A DNA stretch of 46,190 nt from Candidatus Poribacteria bacterium (GCA_026710795.1 JAPOQK010000093.1:1-46190), one strand, 5' to 3'. Numbered from the stretch's first letter, positions 32,490 to 42,795 are shown. Notes: a model not told the origin generated them from the sequence alone. Program-made: numbers and translations.

Positions 32490-34589
32490 ATGCCAAGTTT
32501 TTTATTTGGAGCCTTTGCAATTGCTGGTGCTATTGGTGCGTCTATCCCGCTGATTATCCACTTACTCAACAGAGAACGTGCCCGTAGACTGGTTTTTAGT
32601 ACTGTCCGTTTCATACAGATGTCGCACCAAACAAATGTGCAGCGTCATAAATTGAAACGTCTACTTCTTCTGCTTATGCGTATCTTGATGTTGATTCTTC
32701 TCGGTCTTGCCTTTGCACGTCCTTATTTTGCTCAAGATATTACGACTACGCCGGAATTAGGGGGTGTCCGAAATGCGGTTATTATCTTGGATACCTCTTA
32801 TAGTATGCAATACAACGGTGTTTTTGCTCGTGCCAAAAAAGAGGCAATAAACCGCCTTGATAGTTTAGATAGTGCAGATGCAGTCGCACTCATCCTATCA
32901 GCAGACAAGACAAGAAGAATACTGCCTATTGACTCCGAACATAGTCATATCCGATCTGCTATTGAGAATGCATCACTTACAAACTACACAACAGATTACC
33001 TTGATGCGATCCAAACCGCTGATGAGATGTTAAAGGGTATTTCAGTCGGTCAGAAACAGATATATCTCGTAGCAGATCTGCAAAAAAACGGATGGGAAAA
33101 CTTCATTGATACCGATAGACTTAGTCCCGATGTTGACATCGAATTTGTAGATGTTGCTGAAGAACAAGCCGAAAATCAAGCAATTACGGACATCAACGTT
33201 CCACCAGTTATTCTCTTGGAACAGAAAGATACTGAGTTAGTTGCTCGTATCCACAACTACAGTACCAATCGAGTTGAAAATCTACCGGTAACTCTCTTTA
33301 TTGATAACGAAAAGGTTGAAACGACTCAATTGGATATTGAACCGAATGACAGTTCTGATGCTACTTTCAGAATAAAAATAGATTTGCAAACAGAATCTGC
33401 ACATACTGGTTGGGTTGAAATTGAGTCTGATGCATTGGAAATCGATAACCGACATTACTTCACCGTACAGAGCATGAGTTCCATCAAGGTACATTGTGTC
33501 AATGGAGAGCAAAAAAGAAATGATATTGATGACGAAACCTTCTTTCTATCAAGGGCATTAAAACGGACAGGAGTTGAAGGCACACCTATTGATTATACAG
33601 AATCTACGACTATTCCTTCGAATGATGCAATACTGCGATATGATGTCTTAGTAATAGCAAATGTTAGCAGTATTACAGCAGCGGAAGCCGATAGAATAAA
33701 GAAATTTGTCAATGGTGGTGGTGGATTGATAATTTCGCTTGGTGATCAGGTAGATTCAAGCGTATATCTACAACATTTGGGAGATACGGATAATCCGTTA
33801 TTGCCATGCACTATAATGCAGGCAGTAGGAGATCCTATCGGTAAGGAAGTATTCCAAGTAATTGCAAGTGTCGACTATCGTCATCCAATATTTATGCCAT
33901 TTAGTAATCCAAACCATGGTGATTTTGCAAAAGGAAGATTTTATCGATATTTTCAGTCTGTTCCTGTGGAAGAAGCATCAGTCATCGCTGCATTTGATGA
34001 AGGTAATCCAGCAGTCGTAGAAAAGATTTATGGGAACGGACGAGTTATCTGTTTTACATCAACGATAGACCGTGAGTGGAATGACCTTCCAATACATGCT
34101 GTCTATCTTCCATTTTTACACGAAACAATCAAATATCTTGCACTCAGACAGGCTGGACAAATACCTGATTACCGGGTCGGAGATGGTATAGAATACAGTG
34201 GGAATCAGAGTAGTGCTGGGAAAGAGGTAGCCATATTTGACCCAGATCGAAACGAAACGCGATTTACGCTAAATGACCAAGGAAATCTGTTCTATGAAAA
34301 CAGCGTAAATCCAGGCATCTATTCCATACATAAGTCTGGTGAAAAGCCATATTATTTCGTTGTCAATGTTGATACTGTGGAGTCAGAATTAACACAACGC
34401 AATCCTGAAGAGTTGACCAGCATGCTCATCGGTACTACAGAAACAGATAGAATGCCAACTGAACTTACACCAGAAGTCGTCAGAAAGTATAAAGAAGATG
34501 TTGAGAGAAATCAGAGTCTATCAACGTATCTTCTGTTAGCAGTTTTTGCACTGGCAATAACAGAAATGTTCCTTGCGAATCGGATATAG
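32490..34589 (+). CDS. BatA-like membrane protein with VWA domain
   Basis: The 699-residue protein has the BatA N-terminus: a first membrane segment (about 5-25, LIIHLLNRERARRLVFSTVRF after it), a second (about 57-75), then a VWA domain with the DTSYSM metal site from about 100. A long extracytoplasmic part follows, including a glutamine-amidotransferase-like fold near 380-520 (VLVIANVSSI, NGGGGLIISLGD), and a C-terminal membrane segment (YLLLAVFALAITEMFLANR). AAGGAG lies 6-7 bases before the ATG. It is a paralogue in layout of the protein at 12451-14340. Confidence 0.87.
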   Translation: MPSFLFGAFAIAGAIGASIPLIIHLLNRERARRLVFSTVRFIQMSHQTNVQRHKLKRLLLLLMRILMLILLGLAFARPYFAQDITTTPELGGVRNAVIILDTSYSMQYNGVFARAKKEAINRLDSLDSADAVALILSADKTRRILPIDSEHSHIRSAIENASLTNYTTDYLDAIQTADEMLKGISVGQKQIYLVADLQKNGWENFIDTDRLSPDVDIEFVDVAEEQAENQAITDINVPPVILLEQKDTELVARIHNYSTNRVENLPVTLFIDNEKVETTQLDIEPNDSSDATFRIKIDLQTESAHTGWVEIESDALEIDNRHYFTVQSMSSIKVHCVNGEQKRNDIDDETFFLSRALKRTGVEGTPIDYTESTTIPSNDAILRYDVLVIANVSSITAAEADRIKKFVNGGGGLIISLGDQVDSSVYLQHLGDTDNPLLPCTIMQAVGDPIGKEVFQVIASVDYRHPIFMPFSNPNHGDFAKGRFYRYFQSVPVEEASVIAAFDEGNPAVVEKIYGNGRVICFTSTIDREWNDLPIHAVYLPFLHETIKYLALRQAGQIPDYRVGDGIEYSGNQSSAGKEVAIFDPDRNETRFTLNDQGNLFYENSVNPGIYSIHKSGEKPYYFVVNVDTVESELTQRNPEELTSMLIGTTETDRMPTELTPEVVRKYKEDVERNQSLSTYLLLAVFALAITEMFLANRI

Positions 34590-34640
34590 CATTAGAAATA
34601 TTATCACGAATATCCTGAATGTAGGAGGATACTTGAAACT

Positions 34641-35573
34641 ATGGGTCCTGAAATTACAGAACGAATTGATGTACCAAGAGTCGTATCTGATAAGGAATGC
34701 GAATTTTTTATTGAGAATGGATACCTTGTGGTTCCCGACTTGCTATCCAAGAGTGAGATTGAAGAACTCAGAAAGGATACTGTATCGCTTGCTCGGGGTG
34801 ATTATGAGTGTGATAGTCTCAAACCGCTTCCTGAAAACGTTTCCGATGATGATGCAATTGGTAGAATACTATGTATTCATCAACCTCATTTCATTAGCAA
34901 TACAATTGAGAAGTATGTAAAACATCCGAAAATATGCGGAATCCTGAGCCAAATTGCTGCTGCTCATCTCCCTTTTTGGGACGGTAGCGTCAAGTGCATG
35001 CAGTCAATGTTATTCGTCAAACCACCTAATTTTCAAGGGCAGGCGTGGCATCAGGATGAAATCTATATTCCTACACGTGATCGTTCCTTAATCGGTGCTT
35101 GGATTGCTATGGACGATGCAAATGTTGAAAATGGGTGTCTGTGGGTACTTCCCGGTTCTCATCGTTATGGTTACCTATATCCACAACGTGACCACGAAAA
35201 TCCAGATGAATTCGATTTCGCACAAGAAAGTTATGGATTTGACGGTTCTGAGGAAGTTCCGGTTGAAGTTGAAACAGGAGCGTTGGTATTCTTTAACGGT
35301 TATTTACTCCACCGTTCCCGAAAAAATCGCGGTAGTACATTTCGACGTGTCCTTGTAAATCACTACTGTAATTCATGGTCACTCCTTCCTTGGTCAATTA
35401 GGGAAGGTGAACGTCCAGCAAGTGCCGACCGTCGTTGTATTATACCGGTATCAGGTGTTGATCCGTATTCTTGGAAAGGTTACGACGAACCCGGTAAAAA
35501 CGTTGGATTGCGTACATGTAAGGCAATTAATGAACTACCTCCTATCAATCAAGAAGAGAATGGAAAACAATGA
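34641..35573 (+). CDS. Phytanoyl-CoA dioxygenase (PhyH) family protein
   Basis: A 310-residue Fe(II)/2-oxoglutarate dioxygenase. Iron ligands are H137 and D139 (WHQDE) and H224 (LLHRS), with the Arg pair at about 235 (TFRRVLVN). The sequence GAWIAMDDANVENGCLWVLPGSH is the family's central block and places it among the larger PhyH members, distinct from the shorter gene at 25034. AGGAGG lies about 11 bases before the ATG; an in-frame alternative closer to it is not evident. Its last four bases overlap the start of the next small gene. Confidence 0.92.
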   Translation: MGPEITERIDVPRVVSDKECEFFIENGYLVVPDLLSKSEIEELRKDTVSLARGDYECDSLKPLPENVSDDDAIGRILCIHQPHFISNTIEKYVKHPKICGILSQIAAAHLPFWDGSVKCMQSMLFVKPPNFQGQAWHQDEIYIPTRDRSLIGAWIAMDDANVENGCLWVLPGSHRYGYLYPQRDHENPDEFDFAQESYGFDGSEEVPVEVETGALVFFNGYLLHRSRKNRGSTFRRVLVNHYCNSWSLLPWSIREGERPASADRRCIIPVSGVDPYSWKGYDEPGKNVGLRTCKAINELPPINQEENGKQ

Positions 35574-35782
35574 CAACACAAAAAATTACTGAACTTCAGA
35601 CTGCATTAGAAGAAATGATGACTCGTATTGATTCTGGGGACGACATATCGGATCAACTTATTAGTATTCATCAGTTATCTACAGAAATAGAGTCATCCGC
35701 ACCGAAAATGCTTACACATTATCTTCAACGTAGAAGTTATACAAAGGCATTGGATTTCTTAAAGGATTATAACTCAATTTAG
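35570..35782 (+). CDS. Small uncharacterised helical protein
   Basis: A 70-residue, mostly helical, acidic protein. Its ATG overlaps the PhyH stop (ATGA), so it is translationally coupled to that gene. The pattern of about three helices with SAPKMLTHYLQRRSYTKALDFL at the end has no family I recognise. It is followed after 36 bases by rph. Confidence 0.6.
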   Translation: MTTQKITELQTALEEMMTRIDSGDDISDQLISIHQLSTEIESSAPKMLTHYLQRRSYTKALDFLKDYNSI

Positions 35783-35818
35783 TAGGTTAGATTAAATTCA
35801 CGAAAAAAAGAGGATTTC

Positions 35819-36577
35819 ATGATCAGAGAAGATGGACGAAAAACAGATGAGATGCGTCCTATTACAATTAGTCGGAACTACATTAAACATGCTGAGGGTG
35901 CTGTTCTTATAACTACGGGTGACACTAAGGTTATCTGCACAGCATCTGTTGAGGAACGACAACCACGATTTATGCGTGACCAGAACATTCGAAATAGGGG
36001 TTGGGTAACTTCAGAATACTCAATGCTACCGCGTTCTACATCAGACCGTATGCAACGCGAATCTACTCAGGGTAGACTTGGAGGACGAACACAGGAAATC
36101 CAAAGATTAATCGGTAGGTCGCTTCGCGCTGCTGTTGACCTTGATACATTAGGAGAAAGGACAATCTGGATGGACTGTGATGTCATCCAAGCTGATGGTG
36201 GCACCCGAACTGCAGCAATCACGGGTGCCTTTATAGCACTATGGGATGCCTGTAAACTTCTCCAAGACAAGAAGATAATTGATGTATTACCCATTGTAGA
36301 TAATATCGCTGCAACAAGTGTCGGTATTATTAATGGAACTCCGATGCTTGATCTCTGCTACACTGAAGACTTTGCAGCAGATGTTGATATGAATGTCGTC
36401 ATGACAGGTAGTGGTAAGTTCATTGAAATTCAAGGAACTGCTGAACATAATCCATTTTCTCGTGAAGAATCACAACAATTGCTCGACTTATCTGTGAACG
36501 GAATTCAACAACTTGTTCGTTTACAGAATCAAATGATGCTTGAGAATCTTGATGAAGTTAGTCTTGGCAACACGTAA
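35819..36577 (+). CDS. rph: Ribonuclease PH
   Basis: RNase PH trims the 3' ends of tRNA precursors by phosphorolysis. The 252-residue protein shows the family run from [13 protein letters not shown], through [18 protein letters not shown], the phosphate-binding [16 protein letters not shown], the metal-binding [19 protein letters not shown], to [19 protein letters not shown] and EIQGTAE. Length and blocks are complete. GAGGA lies 5-6 bases before the ATG. rdgB overlaps its 3' end by 26 bases, a widespread pairing. Confidence 0.96.
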   Translation: MIREDGRKTDEMRPITISRNYIKHAEGAVLITTGDTKVICTASVEERQPRFMRDQNIRNRGWVTSEYSMLPRSTSDRMQRESTQGRLGGRTQEIQRLIGRSLRAAVDLDTLGERTIWMDCDVIQADGGTRTAAITGAFIALWDACKLLQDKKIIDVLPIVDNIAATSVGIINGTPMLDLCYTEDFAADVDMNVVMTGSGKFIEIQGTAEHNPFSREESQQLLDLSVNGIQQLVRLQNQMMLENLDEVSLGNT

Positions 36578-37193
36578 CATCGGGAAAGTGTATGAGCTTA
36601 CGGCTATGCTCAACACAAGTCACCCGCATCAAAACATTCAGCTTCTTTCACTTCAGGATTTTCCAAATGCACCTGAGGTAATTGAGGATGGGGATACCTA
36701 CGAAGAAAACGCTGCGAAGAAGGCTGTTGTCATTTCAGATTACACAGGTCATCGGACACTTGCAGATGATGCTGGCTTAGAAGTAGACGCGCTTGACGGG
36801 GCACCAGGTATTCACTCAAAGCGATGGGCTGGTGAAGATGCCACTGATACAATCCGTGTTCAGAAGATGTTACTTGCATTGAAAGGAGAAGAAAATCGGA
36901 ATGCACGTTTTGTCGCAGCGATCGCTATCGCGGAACCAATGACTAAGCATAATGAGCATGATCCTAACACGCTGAAACAGAAACGATCCTATATTACAGA
37001 TCGTGTACAAGTCGTTATAGGCAAATGTGAAGGACACATAACGCATACACCTGCAGGAAATAGCGGTTTTGGTTACGATCCAATTTTTGTTCCAAGTGGA
37101 TATGAGAAAACATTTGCAGAATTAGGAGATGTTATAAAAAACCAAATCAGCCATAGATGTGAAGCATTACGATTAGCTCTTAAAATATTATAA
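36552..37193 (+). CDS. rdgB: Non-canonical purine NTP pyrophosphatase (RdgB/HAM1)
   Basis: The enzyme hydrolyses ITP, XTP and dITP and keeps them out of nucleic acids. The 213-residue protein has [13 protein letters not shown] (nucleotide-binding start), the substrate-binding [14 protein letters not shown], the catalytic [25 protein letters not shown], and [12 protein letters not shown] near the end. I chose ATG 36552, which starts right before the first strand; the frame opens earlier at TTG 36540. It begins within rph. Confidence 0.95.
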   Translation: MKLVLATRNIGKVYELTAMLNTSHPHQNIQLLSLQDFPNAPEVIEDGDTYEENAAKKAVVISDYTGHRTLADDAGLEVDALDGAPGIHSKRWAGEDATDTIRVQKMLLALKGEENRNARFVAAIAIAEPMTKHNEHDPNTLKQKRSYITDRVQVVIGKCEGHITHTPAGNSGFGYDPIFVPSGYEKTFAELGDVIKNQISHRCEALRLALKIL

Positions 37194-37256
37194 CTGGAAG
37201 CAAATAATAGATATTATGATAGAACATAAACATAGCATTGATAGAAAGGAATATTA

Positions 37257-37814
37257 ATGGCAGCATTAAACGATTTACGAAACGGATTAGTTATCCGTAT
37301 TGACAATATCATCTACACTGTTGTAGGCTGTGAGCATGTGAAACCCGGGAAAGGTGGGGCATTCGCACGCACAAAAATAAAGAGAATTCGAGACGGCGCA
37401 GTACTTGACCGTACATTTCGCGCAAATGAATCAATAGAAACAGTTCGTCTCACAGATCAAGAGATGCAGTATCTATACAGTGAAGGGGACATGTTATGGT
37501 TCATGGATAATGAGTCTTTTGATCAGCATCCTCTTCCTGAAGTACTAATTGGGGAAGATGTCAAATATCTGAAAGAAGGAGAAAATGTCACTGTCAAAAT
37601 GGATGGCAATAAACCGCTTGCTGTGGAATTGCCAACATTTGTTGAACTAAAAATAGTAGAAACTGACCCAGGACTACGCGGAGATACCGTTAGTGGTGGT
37701 ACAAAACCAGCAAAATTAGAGACTGGAGCCGTAGTGAATGTCCCTCTCTTTGTAAAAAATGATACCACAATCAAAGTAGACACAAGAAATGGGAAATACG
37801 TGGAAAGGGTGTAA
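37257..37814 (+). CDS. efp: Translation elongation factor P
   Basis: EF-P relieves ribosome stalling at proline runs. The 185-residue, three-domain protein has the modification loop HVKPGKGGAF with K32 at the tip, where most species carry a beta-lysyl or similar group, and the C-terminal signature GLRGDTVSGGTKPAKLETGAVVNVPLFV. AAAGGA lies 6-7 bases before the ATG. accB starts 3 bases after the stop; efp-accB-accC is a classic bacterial gene order. Confidence 0.96.
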   Translation: MAALNDLRNGLVIRIDNIIYTVVGCEHVKPGKGGAFARTKIKRIRDGAVLDRTFRANESIETVRLTDQEMQYLYSEGDMLWFMDNESFDQHPLPEVLIGEDVKYLKEGENVTVKMDGNKPLAVELPTFVELKIVETDPGLRGDTVSGGTKPAKLETGAVVNVPLFVKNDTTIKVDTRNGKYVERV

Positions 37815-37817
37815 AAT

Positions 37818-38306
37818 ATGAAGAAAAACGATAAAAGTAGAAACCTTGATTCCGATGCGGATACAGAGGTTAATTCGGATCCTCTTATTGAACGACTTCA
37901 ACAACTCATTATAGTTGCTGAACAGGCAGATTTAGCAAGTGTTCGAATTCGAGAGAATGAGGTAGAAATAGAGATAACTCGTTTAACTACCCAATCTGTG
38001 GCAACCACACCCGCCATATCTACTGCTGCTGCCGCTTCTACCCTCGTAACTGAAAGCGAAACAGGGGATGATATTATACGTTCTCCAATGCCAGCGCGCT
38101 TCTATCGTTCACCAGCACCTGATGAACCACCATTTATTGAGGCAGGAGATTCTGTTCAAGCAGGAGCATCTTTGGCGACACTTGAAGTCATGAAGACTTT
38201 CAATGATGTTGAAGCTCCATTTAGCTGTGAAATTCTTGAAATCCTCGTTGAGGATGGACAGGCAGTTGAATACAACCAACCACTCTTTCGTGTGAGGCAA
38301 AACTGA
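37818..38306 (+). CDS. accB: Biotin carboxyl carrier protein of acetyl-CoA carboxylase
   Basis: AccB carries biotin between the carboxylase and transferase half-reactions. The 162-residue protein has the usual N-terminal helix (about 23-55), an Ala/Thr-rich linker and a C-terminal biotinyl domain (about 85-162). The biotinylated lysine is K126 in EVMKTF, where EAMKM is more common. The thumb-like region and PMPARFYRSPAPDEPPF are present. It lies 3 bases after efp and 4 bases before accC. Confidence 0.94.
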   Translation: MKKNDKSRNLDSDADTEVNSDPLIERLQQLIIVAEQADLASVRIRENEVEIEITRLTTQSVATTPAISTAAAASTLVTESETGDDIIRSPMPARFYRSPAPDEPPFIEAGDSVQAGASLATLEVMKTFNDVEAPFSCEILEILVEDGQAVEYNQPLFRVRQN

Positions 38307-38310
38307 GAAT

Positions 38311-39669
38311 ATGTTCCAAAAAATATTGATAGCAAACCGTGGCGAGATTGCCATCCGCATCATACGTGCTTGTAAGGATATGGATATTAAATCCGTTGCA
38401 GTTTATTCTACAGCAGACAAAGACGCATTACATGTCAAGTATGCTGATGAGGCATATTGTATCGGACCGCCTCCTTCTGCCGAAAGTTATCTAAAATACG
38501 CAAATATAACGACTGTCGCTGATATTGCCAATGTTGACGCAATCCACCCCGGTGCCGGTTTTCTTGCTGAAGATGCCCAATTCGCTGAAATCTGTGAAGC
38601 ACACCAAATAAAATTCATCGGTCCCTCCATCTCAGACCTAAATACCATGGGGGACAAAGTTCGGGCACTTGAAACCGTCGCTAAAGCAGGTCTAAAACTT
38701 GTCCCCGGCAGCCAAAGCAGAAAACGAAAAAAAGATAAAAATGCTACCGTTGAAACCGTTGAGGAAGCCGCTAAACTTGCTGATAAAATCGGATATCCTG
38801 TAGGAATCAAAGCAACGGCAGGCGGTGGTGGTCGAGGGATTCGTATTGCAAATAACCGTCCCAGTCTATTCAATCTATTTCATACTGCAAAGGCAGAAAG
38901 CGAAGCCGCATTCGGAAATGCAGATGTCTATATCGAAAAATGGATTGAAGAGGCACGTCATATCGAAGTACAAGTTTTGGGAGATATGCACGGAAATGTC
39001 GTACACTTCGGGGAACGCGAATGCTCTATCCAACGCAAACAGCAGAAACTTCTTGAGGAAGCACCGGCAGCATCTATCCCACCAAAACTTCGTAACGAAA
39101 TATGTAAAGCAGCTGTTAAAGCAGCAAAATCAATCGGATATTCCAATGCAGGAACTATAGAGTTTGTCGTGGATAAAGCCGAGAATTTCTATTTCCTTGA
39201 AATGAACACACGTATTCAGGTGGAACATACTATCACTGAGAGTATCACAGGTGTTGATCTAATCAAGGAGCAAATTCGTTTGGCAACGGGAGAGGAACTC
39301 GGATATAACCAGTCTGATATTCACATCAACGGTCATGCGATTGAATGTCGCATAAATGCTGAAGACCCCGCAAATCAGTTTATGCCTTCACCAGGATTAA
39401 TTACCGACTATCAGCCTCCAGGGGGTATCGGTATACGTGTTGACGGTTATGCATATACAGGATACACAGTACCACCACACTATGATTCTCTCATAGCAAA
39501 ATTAATCGCTATTGGCAGGGATAGGGAGGAAACGATAGCACGTTTGAAACGAGCACTTACTGAATTTAAAATTGATGGTATAAAAACAACAATCCCCCTC
39601 CATTTAAATATATTGAATGACGAACGGTTTCTAAACCGAAACATATTTACAAACTTCCTAAAAACATGA
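38311..39669 (+). CDS. accC: Biotin carboxylase subunit of acetyl-CoA carboxylase
   Basis: AccC carboxylates biotin on AccB with ATP and bicarbonate. The 452-residue protein has the start FQKILIANRGEIAIRIIRAC, the ATP-grasp glycine loop KATAGGGGRGIRI, HIEVQVLGDMHGNVVHFGERECSIQRKQQK, and FLEMNTRIQVEHTITE. A short basic insertion (SRKRKKDKNATVE, about 133-145) sits ahead of the glycine loop, where most homologues have a shorter acidic loop. The stop overlaps the next gene by four bases. Confidence 0.96.
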   Translation: MFQKILIANRGEIAIRIIRACKDMDIKSVAVYSTADKDALHVKYADEAYCIGPPPSAESYLKYANITTVADIANVDAIHPGAGFLAEDAQFAEICEAHQIKFIGPSISDLNTMGDKVRALETVAKAGLKLVPGSQSRKRKKDKNATVETVEEAAKLADKIGYPVGIKATAGGGGRGIRIANNRPSLFNLFHTAKAESEAAFGNADVYIEKWIEEARHIEVQVLGDMHGNVVHFGERECSIQRKQQKLLEEAPAASIPPKLRNEICKAAVKAAKSIGYSNAGTIEFVVDKAENFYFLEMNTRIQVEHTITESITGVDLIKEQIRLATGEELGYNQSDIHINGHAIECRINAEDPANQFMPSPGLITDYQPPGGIGIRVDGYAYTGYTVPPHYDSLIAKLIAIGRDREETIARLKRALTEFKIDGIKTTIPLHLNILNDERFLNRNIFTNFLKT

Positions 39670-41396
39670 GAAAATCTACAGATCCATCAGTAGAAAATGC
39701 ATATTTAGGGTTATACAAGCCTAAATATGTGATGTGTTTTAGTGTCCTTGTATTAGTCTTGACATCTATGATTACACACGCTGCAACTTTTGTTGATGTG
39801 ACACAAGAAGCAGGTGTACTATTTCAGCATTCTAACGGAACTCGCACCAGTTTACTTCCAGAAGATATGGGTTCTGGTGCCGGATTCGCTGATATTGATA
39901 ATGACGGTGATCTTGATCTATACATTGTAAATATACCGGGAGCATTCAAAGCAACACCTTCCAAAACAACCGTTACCACATCTACCAATCTACTCTATAG
40001 GAACAACGGAAATGGAACTTTTACAGACATCACACAGTCAGCGAATGTCGGTGATACGGGTTACGGCATGGGAATTGTTTTCGCTGATTATAATGCAGAT
40101 GGATACATAGACATATATGTGACAAACTACGGAGATAATGTGCTGTATCGCAATAATGGGAACAGCACTTTTTCGGATGTAACAAAAACTGCTGGTGTGG
40201 AGTGTCCGTTATGGAGTACCGGCGCAGCATTCGCTGATGTTGATGGTGATAACGATTTGGACCTTTACGTGTGTAACTATGTTGACTATGATCTTAAGAT
40301 GTTTGAAAAGAAGAAATCCGAATCCATGCAGTTTGGAAAATTAGTGCCAAACGCACTTAACCCCACCGTTTTTCAACCACAAGACAATATCTTATACAGA
40401 AATAACGGAGATGGATCGTTTACCGACATTACATCCGAAGCAGGTGTATCTGCACACAGCGGCAGGAGTATGCAGGCTATCTTCAGCGACTTTGACAATG
40501 ACAACGATATGGACCTATATGTCGCAAATGATACCTCAGAAAACCACATCTACCGCAATGAGGGAAATGGAACATTTACCGATATTAGCACTGATTCATG
40601 GGCAGCGGATTTTCGCGGTTCTATGGGGATTGCCGCTGGAGACTATGATGCTGATGCGGATATAGACATCTTTATCAGCCACTGGATTGATCAGGAAAAT
40701 GTCCTCTACAGAAATTTGTTGAAAGAAAGCGAAACAAATAGTATTAGTCCAACGAATATACGTTTCGTAGATGAATCCTATTCTGCTATGCTGGCAGAAA
40801 TAAGCATCAAGGAGATTGGTTGGGGTACATCATTCTTTGATTACGACAACGATGGTGATTTAGATATATTTGTCGCAAATGGAAGCACGTTCCAACATTT
40901 GGATCAACCAGAAGTACTTATCCCACAGTCCAATCAACTGTTTCGTAATGATGGAGATGGAATCTTCAGTGATGTTAGTAAGAGTTCAGGTCTTACCATG
41001 CTTCCACCACGTGTTAGTCGCGGTGCAGCCTTTGCAGATTATGACAACGATGGTGATGTAGACATTTTCATCGTTAACAACTATGATAAACCGACTCTAT
41101 TGAGGAATGAAACTACAAATAACAACAATTGGCTACATGTGAAATTAGTTGGTATGACTCCGAATAGAAACGCAGTCGGTGCGAAAATACTGCTATCCAC
41201 ATCAGATTCCACACAAATACGAGAGATATATGCTGGTGAAAGTTATATGTCTGCAAACAGTTTTATCGCTGAATTCGGTTTAGGAAAAGCAGTCCATATT
41301 CAAACACTTCAGGTAATTTGGACAGATGGAAAGACCCAAACATTACAAGAAGATATATCGGTTAACCAACGGATTGAGATAATCCAAAAGCATTAG
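39666..41396 (+). CDS. Exported FG-GAP/VCBS repeat protein with UnbV/ASPIC C-terminus
   Basis: A 576-residue protein beginning with a basic leader and a membrane or signal segment (about 24-40, FSVLVLVLTSMITHA). Six or more repeats of the calcium-binding GAGFADIDNDGDLDLYIVN type follow, each pairing D-x-D-x-D-G with NNGNGTFTDIT, forming a beta-propeller. The C-terminal 90 residues (NWLHVKLVGMTPNRNAVGAKI ... VIWTDGKTQTL) are the UnbV/ASPIC domain. Such proteins are surface or extracellular and bind polysaccharide or other cells. The ATG overlaps the accC stop, so a housekeeping operon and a surface protein share translation. Confidence 0.9.
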   Translation: MRKSTDPSVENAYLGLYKPKYVMCFSVLVLVLTSMITHAATFVDVTQEAGVLFQHSNGTRTSLLPEDMGSGAGFADIDNDGDLDLYIVNIPGAFKATPSKTTVTTSTNLLYRNNGNGTFTDITQSANVGDTGYGMGIVFADYNADGYIDIYVTNYGDNVLYRNNGNSTFSDVTKTAGVECPLWSTGAAFADVDGDNDLDLYVCNYVDYDLKMFEKKKSESMQFGKLVPNALNPTVFQPQDNILYRNNGDGSFTDITSEAGVSAHSGRSMQAIFSDFDNDNDMDLYVANDTSENHIYRNEGNGTFTDISTDSWAADFRGSMGIAAGDYDADADIDIFISHWIDQENVLYRNLLKESETNSISPTNIRFVDESYSAMLAEISIKEIGWGTSFFDYDNDGDLDIFVANGSTFQHLDQPEVLIPQSNQLFRNDGDGIFSDVSKSSGLTMLPPRVSRGAAFADYDNDGDVDIFIVNNYDKPTLLRNETTNNNNWLHVKLVGMTPNRNAVGAKILLSTSDSTQIREIYAGESYMSANSFIAEFGLGKAVHIQTLQVIWTDGKTQTLQEDISVNQRIEIIQKH

Positions 41397-41418
41397 TTCA
41401 GTAGCAACCCATACTACA

Positions 41419-42795
41419 ATGAACCACAAATCAGACCCCTCAAAACAAGGTTCACCTAAATCCAGCTTATTCACAGAATCCGATATGGCACTGTTTGTCG
41501 ACTACTATCAACTTACGATGGGACAAGCAGATTTCAAGTGTCAAAACAGTGCTATCATAACCTCAAATTACTATGTCCGCAAAATACCACAAGGACAATA
41601 TCTTATCGCTGCAGGTCTTGAACAAGTTATTCATTTCATCCTAAATTTACGGTTTACTGATGAGATACTTAACTGGTTGGCGGATAAAGGAGAATTGGAC
41701 AGGAACTATTTAGATTCGTTAAAAGATTTCCAATTTGATGGGTCTATATATGCAGTCCCAGAGGGAACCCTCATTTTTCCGAATGAACCTATTATCAATG
41801 TAACAGGTCGTTCACGTGATGTTCAACTATTTGAGACCTATCTGCTTTGTGTGATGAATTTCCAAACACTCATTGCAACAAAAGCATCACGCATTGTTTA
41901 TGCAGCAAGTGGAAAACCTGTTTTTGATTTTGGAGCAAGACGGGCACATGGTAGGGACGCAGGAATCCTCGCTGCACGCGCAGCCTTCATCGGTGGTGCA
42001 AGCGGGACATCTCTTGTTCTTGCCGGTAGGTATTTTGACATTCCGTATGTTGGCACCATGGCTCATAAATTTGTCTTGGAACGTGCAACAGAAGTAGACG
42101 CATTCCGAGATTACGCCAACACATTTCCAAACAACACAACACTTCTGATTGATACCTATGATACATTAAATGGGGCAAAAAATGCATGCATAGTCGCACA
42201 TGAGATGGAAGCGCGAGGTGCAAAATTACGTGCCGTGAGATTAGATAGTGGAGATTTATTAACACTCAGTAAGGAAGTCAGACGTATACTTGATGATGAG
42301 AAACTTCACTATGTGAAGATCATCGCAAGTCATGAACTTGATGAATTCAGGATAAACAAATTACTTGAAAATGGCGCACCGATAGACGGATTTGGTGTTG
42401 GAACACGGCTTGTTACAGGAGACATTTCACAGACCGATGATAGCAGTGCTTCTGCGCTCGGCGGGGTCTTTAAATTAGTTGAACGCAATGGAATCCCTGT
42501 CGGAAAACAAACGCTGGATGAACCTTCCAAAGCCACCATTCCAGGTAGGAAACAGATATATCGTCAAACTGATGAATATGGATACTATTGTAAAGATGTT
42601 GTAACGCTCTGGGATACACCGATAGATGATGGAGAACCGCTCCTAATTCCTATCGTCAAGGATGGAGAATTAGTCTATAATTTTCCCAAACTGACAGATA
42701 TTCAGCAAAGAACTAAGACAGAATTAACAAAATTGCAGGAATCTCATAAAGTATTGAAAAAGTCAAAAACATATCCTGTTGATATACATCTGTGA
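41419..42795 (+). CDS. pncB: Nicotinate phosphoribosyltransferase
   Basis: The enzyme makes nicotinate mononucleotide from nicotinate and PRPP in the NAD salvage path. The 458-residue protein has the entry DYYQLTMGQADF, the central FDFGARRAHGRDAG and VGTMAHKFVLE block with the phospho-accepting His, the PRPP-binding LRAVRLDSGDL, and GFGVGTRLVTGD. The length fits the long bacterial type. No ribosome site is obvious before the ATG at 41419, 23 bases after the FG-GAP stop. It may be translated by coupling. Confidence 0.94.
   Translation: MNHKSDPSKQGSPKSSLFTESDMALFVDYYQLTMGQADFKCQNSAIITSNYYVRKIPQGQYLIAAGLEQVIHFILNLRFTDEILNWLADKGELDRNYLDSLKDFQFDGSIYAVPEGTLIFPNEPIINVTGRSRDVQLFETYLLCVMNFQTLIATKASRIVYAASGKPVFDFGARRAHGRDAGILAARAAFIGGASGTSLVLAGRYFDIPYVGTMAHKFVLERATEVDAFRDYANTFPNNTTLLIDTYDTLNGAKNACIVAHEMEARGAKLRAVRLDSGDLLTLSKEVRRILDDEKLHYVKIIASHELDEFRINKLLENGAPIDGFGVGTRLVTGDISQTDDSSASALGGVFKLVERNGIPVGKQTLDEPSKATIPGRKQIYRQTDEYGYYCKDVVTLWDTPIDDGEPLLIPIVKDGELVYNFPKLTDIQQRTKTELTKLQESHKVLKKSKTYPVDIHL

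Noticed and set aside
38487..38873. 128-codon minus-strand frame within accC
   Set aside because: Shadow of a conserved ATP-grasp gene; low-complexity product.
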